This document shows, piece after piece, positions 11,959 to 24,405 of a stretch of 64,000 bases of DNA; the first letter of the stretch is position 1, and the number at the start of each line of letters is the position of its first letter. Source of the DNA: Euptelea pleiosperma (taxonomy: Eukaryota; Streptophyta; Magnoliopsida; Ranunculales; Eupteleaceae). The position numbers were made by a program, and so were the translations under genes. The notes under the pieces were generated by a model. That model was given only the letters and a program-made list of their open reading frames with translations, was not told the origin of the DNA and did not search any database. The stretch spans positions 19,469,190 through 19,533,189 of the forward strand of contig CM068553.1 of assembly GCA_035048495.1 (NCBI GenBank), given 5' to 3'.

Positions 11959-13241
11959 CATGGATCCAGCTGAATCAGACAAAGATCACGATCACCATGA
12001 GGACGAGGTTCCGTAACAGACACAGAGTATGAATTACTTGTGTCATTATTCTATGAGATTGTAGATTTAATTAACATTTCTTGCTCTAAATAGAAGTTAA
12101 TTACTTTTCGGTTGATTTAGAAATGATGACTAAGAAGAGAACACGGGGTGTTACTACACTACCAGACTTAGTTAAAAGCGCTGGTAGTGTAAAAAAGGTG
12201 ATCGAATTCAATGATAAGTTTCAGCTAGTAGGTGATGTTTCGATCATATTTTCAAGTTACCTTGGTACCGTGGGACGCAGTATAGTTCTAATTACTATTA
12301 AAGATTGGCGTACAGTGGATGTTGAGAAGAAGGAGAAGATGTGGCAGATGGTAGAGGTATATTATTTCAAATTTTTTATCAAATTTTATATTATAATTAT
12401 TCTAGAATATTGACTTTAACTACAAATTATATTATAGAATTTATTTGTAGTACCGTCTAAGTGTAAGAAAAAAATTCTCCAAAACACTAGCCAAAAATGG
12501 AGAGATTTTAAGGGAAAGATTAATCGTAAATATGTGAAGAAATTCAAAAATACACCCGAGCTCCTTCGTCACCCTCCAGAAAAGTATAAATAGATTGGTC
12601 AAGAACACTGGGATGCTTTTGTGAAGTCAAGACTTTCAGAAGAATTTGAGGTAATTATTCTAGCTTTTTATTACTTCGTAATCAATATGTTATTATTTAT
12701 AATGTACTAATATTTACTTATTTTTCATTATAATTATAAAGTTATTAAGCGCCTCTCAATCAAAGAGGCAAGCAATGAATAAATATCCTCACCACAGGTC
12801 CAGAAGGGGTTATGCTCGTTTGGAAATCAAAATTTTGCTAAGTGTTAGTAAGATTTACACCTTTTATTTTTTACTTATATTTTGTTGGTTATAATATTGA
12901 AATCATTTGTTTTTGGTTGTTGGCAATAGAAAGATATCGAGTCATCGTCCAAAAGTATAGACATAAGTATTTTATGGAAGAAGGCCCGCCAAGATAAGAG
13001 CGGTGTGTACAAAGACGATGTTACTAGGGAGAAAGCTCTTAATATGGATGCGTTAGAGAAACTGACCCAGGAGGGGACTTTATCCACTGAAGGAAGCAAT
13101 GACATACTCACCATGGCACTAGAGACTCCTGAACATCTTGGCCGGGTTGGGGGTGTGGGGAGTTTTGTCACACCAACCACGTACTTCCACCTCCCTAGAC
13201 AGCCTTCGAAGAAGGTTGTGGCAGAGATGGACACATTGTAG
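11959..13241 (+). pseudogene. Transposase_24 (Ptta/En/Spm) second CACTA gene, decayed
   Basis: Exon fragments in order: MDPAESDKDHDHHEDEVP (11959 on); a block at 12123-12357 with KRTRGVTTLPDL, FQLVGDVSIIFSSYLGTVGR and DWRTVDVEKKEKMWQMVE before a GT donor; about 12438-12650 with SQKWRDFKGKINRKYVKKF and an in-frame TAG where Trp is expected (KYK*IGQEHWDAFV); a short piece with KRQAMNKYPHHRSRRGYARL; and about 12930-13241 with ILWKKARQDKSGVYKDD and ETPEHLGRVGGVGSFVTPT, ending MDTL. This matches the plant En/Spm 'Transposase_24' layout. It sits downstream of TNP2 on the same strand, as in other CACTA elements. The family is thought to supply the DNA-binding partner of the transposase; that role is inferred. 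Confidence 0.82.
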
Positions 13242-13376
13242 TCAACAATACAAATCGATTTGTGAGTCTATTGTAGCTATCGTTTCCTAGATATTTTTGG
13301 ACTGATTAATTTACTGTATTTGGTTGACTTAGATAATTTGGATCCTTAATATTAAAGTTTAGACTATTTTAGAGTG

Positions 13377-14185
13377 TGACACAAGAAGCATTGAAACCAC
13401 TTCAAATCGATTGAGGCATTGGCTGTTCATATCCTGTTTAGTTTGAGGTCGGTTGCACATAACCCGCCTGGCTGCTTGGTGGTACACCATAGCCTGAAGT
13501 TGGGCCACTACTGTAACTTGTGTTAGTAGTCCCTTGGTACCCATAACTCGAATTGAGCATACCCAGGTGCTGGCTGATTGCCTAGTTGACCATAACCAGA
13601 AACAAACTGACCACCTTGTTGAGGATAACCTGGAGCAGCAGCAGTTAGAGATGGGGGTTGATTGTACCCATCGTTAGCAGCTGGTGCAGACCCATATGGA
13701 ATGGCATGCCATAAGTAGGGGGCTTAGAGTATGGCTGTTGGGCATAGCCTGCCTGACTGCCAACTTGTTGTGGGTAAGCTCCTAGCTGAGAATTTCCATG
13801 TCCTCCATAGGCGGGCTGTGTTGAGACTTGATTAGCATATTTTGGGTCGTCATATCCATGTCCATAACTCAGTTGGGAAGGCACTGATTGTGGATAAGTT
13901 GCAGGCTGCCCATAATCCGCAACTTGTGGCTGTCCATACTAGTAATTCACTTGGGTAGGGGGAGCACCAACAGCAGAGGCGGGGGTAGGGGCAGCATTGG
14001 AGACTACGGCAGGTGTAGGAGCATCAGTACCTGGATGCGTGCTCCTGATCTTGTCTGCAGGTTTTTAATGGTCTCTCCTCCTTCGCTTATGATCAAACCC
14101 ACCTTCTCATTTGGTACTTGTAATTGAATTTGCTCTACAGCTCCACTAGCTTGTTTGTTACCATTTGAATGGTGTTAAATAGCAC
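13377..14185 (-). pseudogene. Captured host gene fragment: KH-domain / FUBP-like RNA-binding protein
   Basis: On the minus strand the segment from about 14170 reads QASGAVEQIQLQVPNEKVG followed by LIISEGGETIKNLQTRSGAR, a KH domain in which the GxxG loop reads SEGG instead of GKGG. The frame then runs (with one stop) into a Pro/Gly/Tyr/Gln-rich tail: ADYGQPATYPQ, GHGYDDPKYANQVSTQPAYG, GAYPQQVGSQAGYAQQPYSK, GYPQQGGQFVSGYGQLGNQP, SGYGVPPSSQAGYVQP. This is the C-terminus of plant far-upstream-element-binding-like KH proteins. No introns interrupt the tail. It lies antisense to, and about 135 bp after, the Transposase_24 gene. Stops and frameshifts (near 13550 and 13935) show it is not a working gene. 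It looks like transduplication by the CACTA element. Confidence 0.82.
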
Positions 14186-14654
14186 ATGATGTGTTCCTTG
14201 GATAATTAAAAATGGATGTCATACTATTGTGTAACTCTAGTTTTTATTGCAAATTACATGTCCATGGTGTACCTAGGTAACCTCTGTACATAATAATTGC
14301 CATCCATAAATTTAATTAAAGTGGCTTGCAAGTTATTGAATTACTAAATTAGTATATAACTATTAGATCTGTCTTGCCAATTGGCTTCCTAATGCTCGCC
14401 AGGTTCAACTGCTTTCAAACAGAGCCAACAACATGAGGCTAGTGGAAGGATGCCCAGAATCATACTTTCAAACAAGGGAGCACGTCTTAGTCACAGCTAC
14501 AGCAGCCCAGTCTTAGCTCTAGTTGGTTGAGTAGCGCCCTGAACTTACTGAGTCAATGGTGTTGCGAGCCATGGTTTTGCATCCTTTAAGCCTAGATGTC
14601 AAGATGGACTGCCCTTGCAAACCAGCAGTCTCCCCTCTTGGGCATCGAACCTAC
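14186..14654. other. CACTA-1 internal sequence left of the LARD array
   Basis: No gene recognised. The part 14500-14600 (TAGTTGGTTGAGTAGCGCC, then GCGAGCCATGG) is faintly tRNA-like but lacks a good box B, so no SINE is called. Confidence 0.5.
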
Positions 14655-17464
14655 TGAAAGTAGGATTTTTCCGCGTCGTTGGTTACGGAAACCCTAAAAT
14701 CAACAAGATTTGTAATTTTTATCCGATTATCCTGCAAAATTGATAGATTTGTATAGGGATTCGTGTCGGATGTCGATCCGCACTCGGGATTAGTCAGATT
14801 AGCGCGATTCAGAGCAAATAACAAAATTTTCCACAGAAATTGCTAAAAAGAAATGATGGAGGGGTGAGAGTGGTTGTTCGCTTTAAAACATGATATTTTT
14901 AGAGAGAGATTTCATGGACCATCGAAAGCATACGAAATAATGAAGACAATAAATTGAACTGAAAATAAACTATTTTATTAATCAAATTAAACTAAAAGAA
15001 ATACATTGCTTGAATAAAAACATGTCCCAACTAAAAAGCAAGCAAATTGGCATGAGAGTTAGAGAGAGAAATTAGGAGGCTAGAGAGAGAAAACTTGAGA
15101 GAGAGAAAAAGAGGTCCTATAGAGATACGATGATAGAAATCCTACCTTAGAGCTCACCACGTGCACATGCAAGCCAATGGAGAGTGTGAGGCAGTAATGT
15201 GTGGAGATGATGGCCGGAGTTGGTTGAAGTTGGGTCGGCCCAAGGAGAAGTAGCGGTGTGGAGGATGGATGATGCACACCAGCAACTATCAAGTGAGGAT
15301 GCGACCTCCTCCTTCTCTCTTCCTCTTCTCCTCTTCTTTTTTTGTGTTTTCTTCTTTTGTGGAGGAGAACAAGGGAGAAGATGAGCAGGCCGTGAATAGG
15401 TGGAAGGAGTTGCAGGTCGGTGTTGTAGGGTGCAACACCGGCCGGACTACTTGTGGGTGGCGGCGTTAATGCCGGTGGAGCGGACAAGGTGGAGGTGCTC
15501 CAAGGAGAGGAGCCTAACGGCTTCCTCCTTCTTCGTCTCCTTTCTTCTTTTGGTTTTCTATTTTTTTTTTTTTTTTTTTTTGGATTTGCAGGCGTTGGAG
15601 GCGTGGACTGCTTGCAGGTGAGAGATGAAGATGGGTTGCTGGACAGCCAACCCTAGATGATGAAGACGTGAAGTGGTTGCAGCAGGTATGGAGCTTCACG
15701 GTGAAGCAGCAGGTTCCGGCGACCAAAGGGTGTTGCAGGCTTTCTCTATGGATGAGAAAGGGAATGGCCCAAATAGATCGGGGTTGCTGGTGAAACCCAC
15801 AAGCAGGTGTCGCAGCAGTTAATGGTGAAGAGGGCAGTCCTCTTTTGGAGATAAGAGATGGACGGTAAAGGGAGAGTTGCAAACCTGGGAGTATTCACGT
15901 TGCTGCCAAGGGGATGGGCAGCGTGAAGGTGGTTTGTGAGGGGATCACGTCGCTGTGATGACAACTGTTATAGAAACCGTTGAGGAAGAAGGGGCAGCTC
16001 TGGAACCGGGCGCACCAGTCCGATGGAGGTGCCAAGGTTGAGGGCGGTGGCTGAGTTGCAGATCGCAGCTCCTTGGACAATGGAGAGGGCGGTGGACCAG
16101 TGAAGAGGAAGAACCTCACGACCTCCTCCTTCTTCCTTCTTCTGACGTGGGGAAGAGAGGTGATGGTGGTGGCTGTGTGGAGATGGGGCAAAGAGGAGAG
16201 AAGAGAGGACGTGGGCCAAAGAGATGTTGCAGTGGTGGCCGGAGTTGCAGGCTGCAACTCCGGTGGAAAAATGATGAAGAAGATGACGAAGATGGAGGAG
16301 AAGTCGAGGAAAAACAGCCGCCAAGAGAGGTGGGATCCGTGCGGGATTGATAGGGGGAGAGAATGGAAGAGAAAGGGGGGGGGATTAGGGTTCGAACGAA
16401 CCCTTCTCCCTCCTCTTATAAAGCTCCCTATTTCCATTAATGGAAATAGGGTATTTTTTGAATAAAAAAAATATTTTTTTTTTTTTTTTTTTTTTTTTTT
16501 AAGTAAAAACCTACTTTATGATGGGGAATCTCCCCAATTAGTGGACCCCCCATTTTTTATTAAAATTATTTTGAAATTCACGGGGTCCACTAACTGGTCG
16601 GACAGCGGGTCGATGATGATGGGCCCGGCTATTGGCCCACATGGACTGATGATGTCCATCGTCTCACAAGATGATGTGATAGACATTCTGATGGCGATCG
16701 GATGGATGGTGACTTGATTGGGACTCAGATTGGTGGATCGACGGATCTAAAGAGATCCAACGGTCCGATTGAAGATCCAACGGTCCGATGGAAGATCCAA
16801 CGGTCAGAAAGCTAAGGGAGATGAGACAGAGCTGATGGGCAGGAGTTCTGGGGTTAGGTCAGTAGATTCGAGGACCGAGAGATAAAGAGAGAGAGAGAAT
16901 AAGGAGAGATGAGAGAAAAAGTATCAAAAAAATGGAAAAAAGCACTGGCGGAGGGTCTGGAACCCTGGTCTTCACTGTGACCATCCTCACGCTTCTCCAG
17001 TAGAGTCGACTATCATTCTTTGCTGACTCATGTGGCTTTAAACGCTTTGGTCCGTCTCTTGGTCATTGGCTCTCCTGCTCTCTTCGTTATTTGGGCCGGC
17101 TTTTTGGTCCTCTGATTCAGCCCCTATTTGGCCCATATCTTCTAGTCATAGCATGTGGGCTCTTTAAGCTTTGATAATGGGCTCTCATGATCAATTTGGG
17201 CCCACAAGTCTCGAGAATTGTCCCATCGGGGTTTCCTGCGACAGAAGAAGCGCGTAATGAGACTTTATCAGAACGGCTTAATATCTAGACTTCCGAAAAT
17301 GTGTTTAATGCATGCAAATATACCATTTCGTCCAGAAAAGTGTGTTCTACGCAATAGAAGAGACTCTTACGTAGAAAAGTAGATAAATAGAGCCATTTAC
17401 GTAGGAGAGTGCGATAACGCTAAACGGATAATTGCTTAAAATAAGCATTTTTGAGCGAATATCA
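14655..17464 (-). repeat. LARD LTR 1
   Basis: 2,810 bp, TG...CA. In element sense it holds a TATA box (TTTATAA, complement of 16416-16422) preceded by a perfect 26-bp palindrome at 16426-16451, then a CT-rich leader region. Short open frames of 60-180 codons here are low-complexity and not conserved proteins. It also contains three GATCCAACGGTC(C) copies near 16755-16805 and a 27-T run at 16474-16500. Confidence 0.9.
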
Positions 17465-17480
17465 CAACCCCCAACCAGCA
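17465..17480 (-). promoter_or_regulatory. Polypurine-tract-like site next to LTR 1
   Basis: The minus strand reads GGTTGGGGGTTG immediately before the LTR start TGATATTCGC; the same occurs at 24406-24421 before LTR 2. Similar G-rich tracts precede the 3' LTR in Tat/Athila-type gypsy elements. Confidence 0.65.
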
Positions 17481-19006
17481 TATTGCCAATCCTTGGCAAT
17501 TAGTGCGAAATAAATGAGCTTAAAAGGGCTCTGCACATGCTGCACACTTTTTCATATTAGCTCCGGGAAAAACACCGTTCGTCAAATTATTGAATGGATG
17601 CAAAAACAGTTACATGCTAGCGAAGAGTTTGAAAGTTTTGGCAAGACTACAGACTGATAATCATGACCCAGAATAGTCAGACTCTGCGTGTGTGTGTGCT
17701 CAACATTCTCATCATCCGACAGTAAAGATTTCCAGATCACCTCTAAGTTTTTCTGCCTCGACCTCAAATCTCACATGTTTAGCACTCAGAATAGAATCAC
17801 ACAAGAAGGGTTTTCTTCTTTTCTCTCAATTTATATGTGAGGAGATGTATTTAATATAAAGAGGCAAAAGATCTCACATATGTTTTATTTGAAGGAAGGA
17901 CATCTTTAACAGAAGAAGATCTCATGATTGGAATACCACTTCACTCGGGAACGTCAGATCAAACTCTATAGCTTCTCTTTCTCCAATCTCCACATTTTAT
18001 GATCGTGCTATCCTAGAATCAAGTAGGGCTTTCCTGGGTTGTAATGAGGCTTAGGTCAGGTGTAGAGAGATAAAGGGATACAGGATTTCAAAGATCTTGA
18101 GAGGATATTGCCATTTTCTTGAATTTTTCCTGCGACGTAACACCATTATCTGGTTCTTTTTCCTTTTTTCGTATTTTTCTCTTTTTCTTGATATTTCTGA
18201 GACTGCTCAATTTCTTTTCAGCTCTTCTTCATACTTTCTTTCTATATTTTGTTTTTGGCTTGAACCACTTTCTTTTCCTTTTGATTCTTCTTCTTTACTT
18301 TTCTTTTTCACGGTACACCTCAGTTATTCTTTTGTCCATCTCAAAATAAGGGTAGCCAGTCATGTTTCGTAGCTGGACTGGATTTTAGGTTGATGGGTTT
18401 GCAAATAAAAGGCTTTTATAGAAAGGTTCAAGGGGTTTCTAGTGAAGTATAATTCAGGTGAGTAAAAAGGCTGAATGGTTCAGAAAAAATGGCCTAAATC
18501 ATTTTCTAGGGTTTGCACTATCATGTATACTGTCTTGACTGGATACAAAGAAGGTTCTGTCGTAGTAATCCAATGTTGATGTCGTTCCGAGTTTTATGAT
18601 CGAAGCAAAAGATAATGAGATCTCTCAACGAATATTGCGGGCATGAAGAATAGTGAGTCATCTTGTGACTCAGAATTGTTGTATAACACTCTGAATTGAT
18701 TAAAGGCTCGAAAGCTCGCTGGGTTAGGTCTCCACAATTATTCTCACAGGATCTCTAGAGTTTCAAAACTTAGGATGACTCTGATGTCGATAGTGTACAA
18801 TTGTGCCAAATCTGAGTTTTTCTGAGTTTTCAAACCTGCTGTAGTCACGCCTGACTTGACTCGACGCTAACTTTAAACAAAAATTGACATCCTCAATACT
18901 GACTTAACGAAGGTTTTTAGCTAATCAAAGTCAGGGTATTTAACACATTTTTGAAATTCTAGAAAACTTTTGGAGAACATCGGAAATCACCCCAAAAACA
19001 ACTTTT

Positions 19007-19053
<47 letters not shown>

Positions 19054-21575
19054 CTATATCTATATTTATCAAAAGGAATACATGAGTTTTGGTAAATACC
19101 CACCCCCAACCAAAATATAGCACCGTCCTCGGTGCTCATGACCGGGACCTAAAATGATAACAAATCAGTGATGATGATGCAAAGATTCAGGAAGGATGTT
19201 ACCAAGTCAGCAGAAACTCGACAGTGTGTGATACCTGATGATCGGAAGAATGAATGTACCTGCATTGCCAGAGATATAACAGTAATAACAAATGCATGAG
19301 ACTCATGTACTCTAGGAATATCGGAATTGCCTTTCCGAAAGCGCTAAGTTTTACGTCTTCAGCCAGACACAATGGGGGTGATAATCACCCCCAACCAATT
19401 TGAAGCATAGGGAGACTGAGTGAGTCATCAGTCATCCAGCTCATCAGTCGGAGCAGGAACGCTGCCAATCGAGCTAACCCAACCCAGCAGTAGTACGGGT
19501 AGGGTCTTTCTCAGTGAAGACTGAGAGGGTTCTCTGGCCGTGGTTAGCAGAGCCGCAAACTCATAAAGAGGAGCGGGTATGGGAGAACAGTAATGGGTCT
19601 CTCATCAGTAAGAGACCTAACAAGGGATTCTCTGACCATGGTTAGCAGAGCCGAAGACACAATGTGTATCGGGGATGGATTTAGTGGAGCAGACTCCAGT
19701 GGGGTTGACAGTCAGCACCCCTATCCAGTATAAAATGCAGTGAGACTGAAATGATCATCAGTCGTAAGAGATTGGATCGATGAGATCCGTCTGCCTGGTC
19801 TCTCATCAGTAAGAGACCAATGGCAAAGGAAGAGTGTTGAAGATTGAAGGACTCTCAGATCGAGTCAAACAATGGGGCAGTTGAACCCATATAAATAAGC
19901 TTCAGATTAGGTTACAAAGAGACACTGGGGTAGGGATCCTAAATGATGCACATAGAGCAAGCAAGATAATCCTATGCCTATAACAAATCAGGATAAGTTT
20001 GAGGATTTATCTTGTTAGTTTCTGGGGTATGGTAGATTATGACAGTGGGCGGACCACTGGTTTATTTTGTTAACCGCCGGACTAACTTTGTCGCTCTTAG
20101 GTTCTCACCAGGCTACATTCTTCAAAGCGAATCCTTTAGTACTGACTCTAGTCAACAACAAGGCAATCCGAAGCCTAGACAGACGTGCGGCACAATGGCT
20201 GTCTTAAGTACGTCCCAGACTAACCAGATTGGTCAAGTGTTTAAGAAGAGTGTTCCCTCGGGTTAAGCTAGGGTTGGTGCGTGTTCCTAGTCCACACGCA
20301 ACTAATCGCCGAATAGTCCAAGATGCCACGTAGAGCTCAGTGTACTTGAGTAGCAGGGACTTATGGGTGTGTTAGACAACAGGGACCCGCGCTCGTGGTC
20401 TTATTTCGATTGGATGTTAAGCGGGTACGCTTTGTGTGGATTTTTCCTTGAACACCGGGCTAATTGGCTCTACTTCTTGATTCTTTTTAATTAAATGGAG
20501 CCTTGGGATCAAAACAGTTGGAATGATGAGGTGGGTGATGAAATCCCACCAGTTGTAAAAGAGCTGGGTCTGCTCGATTAATGTTCAATTATTAACGGCC
20601 ACGCCACGCAAGTCGAATAATATGTATGCGAAAGCAAATAGACAAGCGGCAATGATTCACCCAAATTGCTCTGTATCGCACTCAAGGCGAGGATAGAGAC
20701 TTACCTCCCGTGGGCCACGCCACGGGGTCGCCTCTTTGGGGTAGAGAGGGGTATCCTAATGGGCTTGGGCCCGACTCCACCTCTTTGAGCTTTCGCTCTC
20801 TACCCACACTGGATCGTGTTCCTGCAGAAACAGTTAGATCGCACGGTCTAGGTATGTGGGATTCTATTTGGAAGATCCTTGCCTTTTTAGGGTTCACTGA
20901 ACAAGCACTGAATTTAGGCAAGTTTTTGAATTAATTCCCAAGTTCGAGATGGGTTAAAATTTAGGAATTTCCAGATTGGAAAATACCTAGATTGGAAAGT
21001 TTCCCGAACTGTGGAGATCTTCCAAGGAAGATTTGATTGCGAGATCCCTTATAATTTTGGGAAATTTCCCAAAATTGAAATTCTGCTAGATTTGGGGTGT
21101 TTCCTTTTGCAGACTTGTCCAAATTCGGAAGATTTCTAAAGATAGAAATTCTTCTAAAGAGGAAACTTCTAAAAGGGGAAACCCTAATTAAGCAGAGTTT
21201 CAAGATTTTGGAATCTTTCCAAAAATCGCAAATCCTTGATTAGTGATTTCTAAAAATCTGCAGAATATAAAACCCTAATTTTTTTGAATTTTGATTTTTT
21301 AATTTTTTTGGTAATTTCCACTTAATCTAGGGTTTCTAAAAAACCCTAGAACAAGATCTAGCAGTTATATGGAAAGCAATAAAATTCCTAAATTATTACA
21401 AATTGCACTCGGCCTTCCGAGGCATTAAAAATAGTAATTTAAAAACTGCTAAAAATCACTAAAAACCAAAAATAGAAAGTTTCCCGAAAAGGTCGGGCTG
21501 GCCAAATTGAGCAGCTTTTCGCTTCAGCAACTTTCCAATTCCATCTTTACGTCCTTTTTCGCACTCCCGAACACC

Positions 21576-21593
21576 CGAGCGGCAGCGGCGCCA
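21576..21593 (-). promoter_or_regulatory. Primer-binding site, tRNA-Asp type (left unit)
   Basis: Same sequence and spacing as the site at 28517-28534. Confidence 0.8.
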
Positions 21594-21595
21594 TT

Positions 21596-24405
21596 TGAAA
21601 GTAGGATTTTTCCGCGTCGTTGGTTACGGAAACCCTAAAATCAACAAGATTTGTAATTTTTATCCGATTATCCTGCAAAATTGATAGATTTGTATAGGGA
21701 TTCGTGTCGGATGTCGATCCGCACTCGGGATTAGTCAGATTAGCGCGATTCAGAGCAAATAACAAAATTTTCCACAGAAATTGCTAAAAAGAAATGATGG
21801 AGGGGTGAGAGTGGTTGTTCGCTTTAAAACATGATATTTTTAGAGAGAGATTTCATGGACCATCGAAAGCATACGAAATAATGAAGACAATAAATTGAAC
21901 TGAAAATAAACTATTTTATTAATCAAATTAAACTAAAAGAAATACATTGCTTGAATAAAAACATGTCCCAACTAAAAAGCAAGCAAATTGGCATGAGAGT
22001 TAGAGAGAGAAATTAGGAGGCTAGAGAGAGAAAACTTGAGAGAGAGAAAAAGAGGTCCTATAGAGATACGATGATAGAAATCCTACCTTAGAGCTCACCA
22101 CGTGCACATGCAAGCCAATGGAGAGTGTGAGGCAGTAATGTGTGGAGATGATGGCCGGAGTTGGTTGAAGTTGGGTCGGCCCAAGGAGAAGTAGCGGTGT
22201 GGAGGATGGATGATGCACACCAGCAACTATCAAGTGAGGATGCGACCTCCTCCTTCTCTCTTCCTCTTCTCCTCTTCTTTTTTTGTGTTTTCTTCTTTTG
22301 TGGAGGAGAACAAGGGAGAAGATGAGCAGGCCGTGAATAGGTGGAAGGAGTTGCAGGTCGGTGTTGTAGGGTGCAACACCGGCCGGACTACTTGTGGGTG
22401 GCGGCGTTAATGCCGGTGGAGCGGACAAGGTGGAGGTGCTCCAAGGAGAGGAGCCTAACGGCTTCCTCCTTCTTCGTCTCCTTTCTTCTTTTGGTTTTCT
22501 ATTTTTTTTTTTTTTTTTTTTTGGATTTGCAGGCGTTGGAGGCGTGGACTGCTTGCAGGTGAGAGATGAAGATGGGTTGCTGGACAGCCAACCCTAGATG
22601 ATGAAGACGTGAAGTGGTTGCAGCAGGTATGGAGCTTCACGGTGAAGCAGCAGGTTCCGGCGACCAAAGGGTGTTGCAGGCTTTCTCTATGGATGAGAAA
22701 GGGAATGGCCCAAATAGATCGGGGTTGCTGGTGAAACCCACAAGCAGGTGTCGCAGCAGTTAATGGTGAAGAGGGCAGTCCTCTTTTGGAGATAAGAGAT
22801 GGACGGTAAAGGGAGAGTTGCAAACCTGGGAGTATTCACGTTGCTGCCAAGGGGATGGGCAGCGTGAAGGTGGTTTGTGAGGGGATCACGTCGCTGTGAT
22901 GACAACTGTTATAGAAACCGTTGAGGAAGAAGGGGCAGCTCTGGAACCGGGCGCACCAGTCCGATGGAGGTGCCAAGGTTGAGGGCGGTGGCTGAGTTGC
23001 AGATCGCAGCTCCTTGGACAATGGAGAGGGCGGTGGACCAGTGAAGAGGAAGAACCTCACGACCTCCTCCTTCTTCCTTCTTCTGACGTGGGGAAGAGAG
23101 GTGATGGTGGTGGCTGTGTGGAGATGGGGCAAAGAGGAGAGAAGAGAGGACGTGGGCCAAAGAGATGTTGCAGTGGTGGCCGGAGTTGCAGGCTGCAACT
23201 CCGGTGGAAAAATGATGAAGAAGATGACGAAGATGGAGGAGAAGTCGAGGAAAAACAGCCGCCAAGAGAGGTGGGATCCGTGCGGGATTGATAGGGGGAG
23301 AGAATGGAAGAGAAAGGGGGGGGGATTAGGGTTCGAACGAACCCTTCTCCCTCCTCTTATAAAGCTCCCTATTTCCATTAATGGAAATAGGGTATTTTTT
23401 GAATAAAAAAAATATTTTTTTTTTTTTTTTTTTTTTTTTTTAAGTAAAAACCTACTTTATGATGGGGAATCTCCCCAATTAGTGGACCCCCCATTTTTTA
23501 TTAAAATTATTTTGAAATTCACGGGGTCCACTAACTGGTCGGACAGCGGGTCGATGATGATGGGCCCGGCTATTGGCCCACATGGACTGATGATGTCCAT
23601 CGTCTCACAAGATGATGTGATAGACATTCTGATGGCGATCGGATGGATGGTGACTTGATTGGGACTCAGATTGGTGGATCGACGGATCTAAAGAGATCCA
23701 ACGGTCCGATTGAAGATCCAACGGTCCGATGGAAGATCCAACGGTCAGAAAGCTAAGGGAGATGAGACAGAGCTGATGGGCAGGAGTTCTGGGGTTAGGT
23801 CAGTAGATTCGAGGACCGAGAGATAAAGAGAGAGAGAGAATAAGGAGAGATGAGAGAAAAAGTATCAAAAAAATGGAAAAAAGCACTGGCGGAGGGTCTG
23901 GAACCCTGGTCTTCACTGTGACCATCCTCACGCTTCTCCAGTAGAGTCGACTATCATTCTTTGCTGACTCATGTGGCTTTAAACGCTTTGGTCCGTCTCT
24001 TGGTCATTGGCTCTCCTGCTCTCTTCGTTATTTGGGCCGGCTTTTTGGTCCTCTGATTCAGCCCCTATTTGGCCCATATCTTCTAGTCATAGCATGTGGG
24101 CTCTTTAAGCTTTGATAATGGGCTCTCATGATCAATTTGGGCCCACAAGTCTCGAGAATTGTCCCATCGGGGTTTCCTGCGACAGAAGAAGCGCGTAATG
24201 AGACTTTATCAGAACGGCTTAATATCTAGACTTCCGAAAATGTGTTTAATGCATGCAAATATACCATTTCGTCCAGAAAAGTGTGTTCTACGCAATAGAA
24301 GAGACTCTTACGTAGAAAAGTAGATAAATAGAGCCATTTACGTAGGAGAGTGCGATAACGCTAAACGGATAATTGCTTAAAATAAGCATTTTTGAGCGAA
24401 TATCA
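21596..24405 (-). repeat. LARD LTR 2 (shared middle LTR)
   Basis: As far as I can read, identical to LTR 1, including the 9-G run and 27-T run. It serves as 3' LTR for the right unit and 5' LTR for the left unit. Confidence 0.9.

Larger units (their letters stand above)
17465..21595 (-). mobile_element. LARD internal region 1, non-coding
   Basis: 4,131 bp without a recognisable retroelement protein. It contains a 40-T run (19009-19048), polypurine-like complements of GGTTGGGGGT at 17465-17476, about 19099-19113 and 19389-19397, and a block of repeated short hairpin-forming motifs at 19500-19830. A segment at 20030-20930 has a different, less AT-rich texture. In element sense the tRNA-Asp-type primer site is at its right end. 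Confidence 0.88.

Noticed and set aside
14500..14610. Possible tRNA-derived SINE (TAGTTGGTTGAGTAGCGCC)
   Set aside because: Box A-like only; no convincing box B, tail or target duplication, unlike the clear SINE at 59224-59363.
15080..16437. Minus-strand open frames of 120-180 codons in the LTRs (repeated at +6941 and +13882)
   Set aside because: Low-complexity Ser/Pro/His/Leu-rich translation of CT-rich leader and GA-rich sequence; no domain, and frames exist on both strands. Treated as LTR sequence.
20039..20266. 75-codon plus-strand frame in the LARD interior, repeated at 26980
   Set aside because: No recognisable domain and antisense to the element. Kept only as part of an unusual-texture segment.
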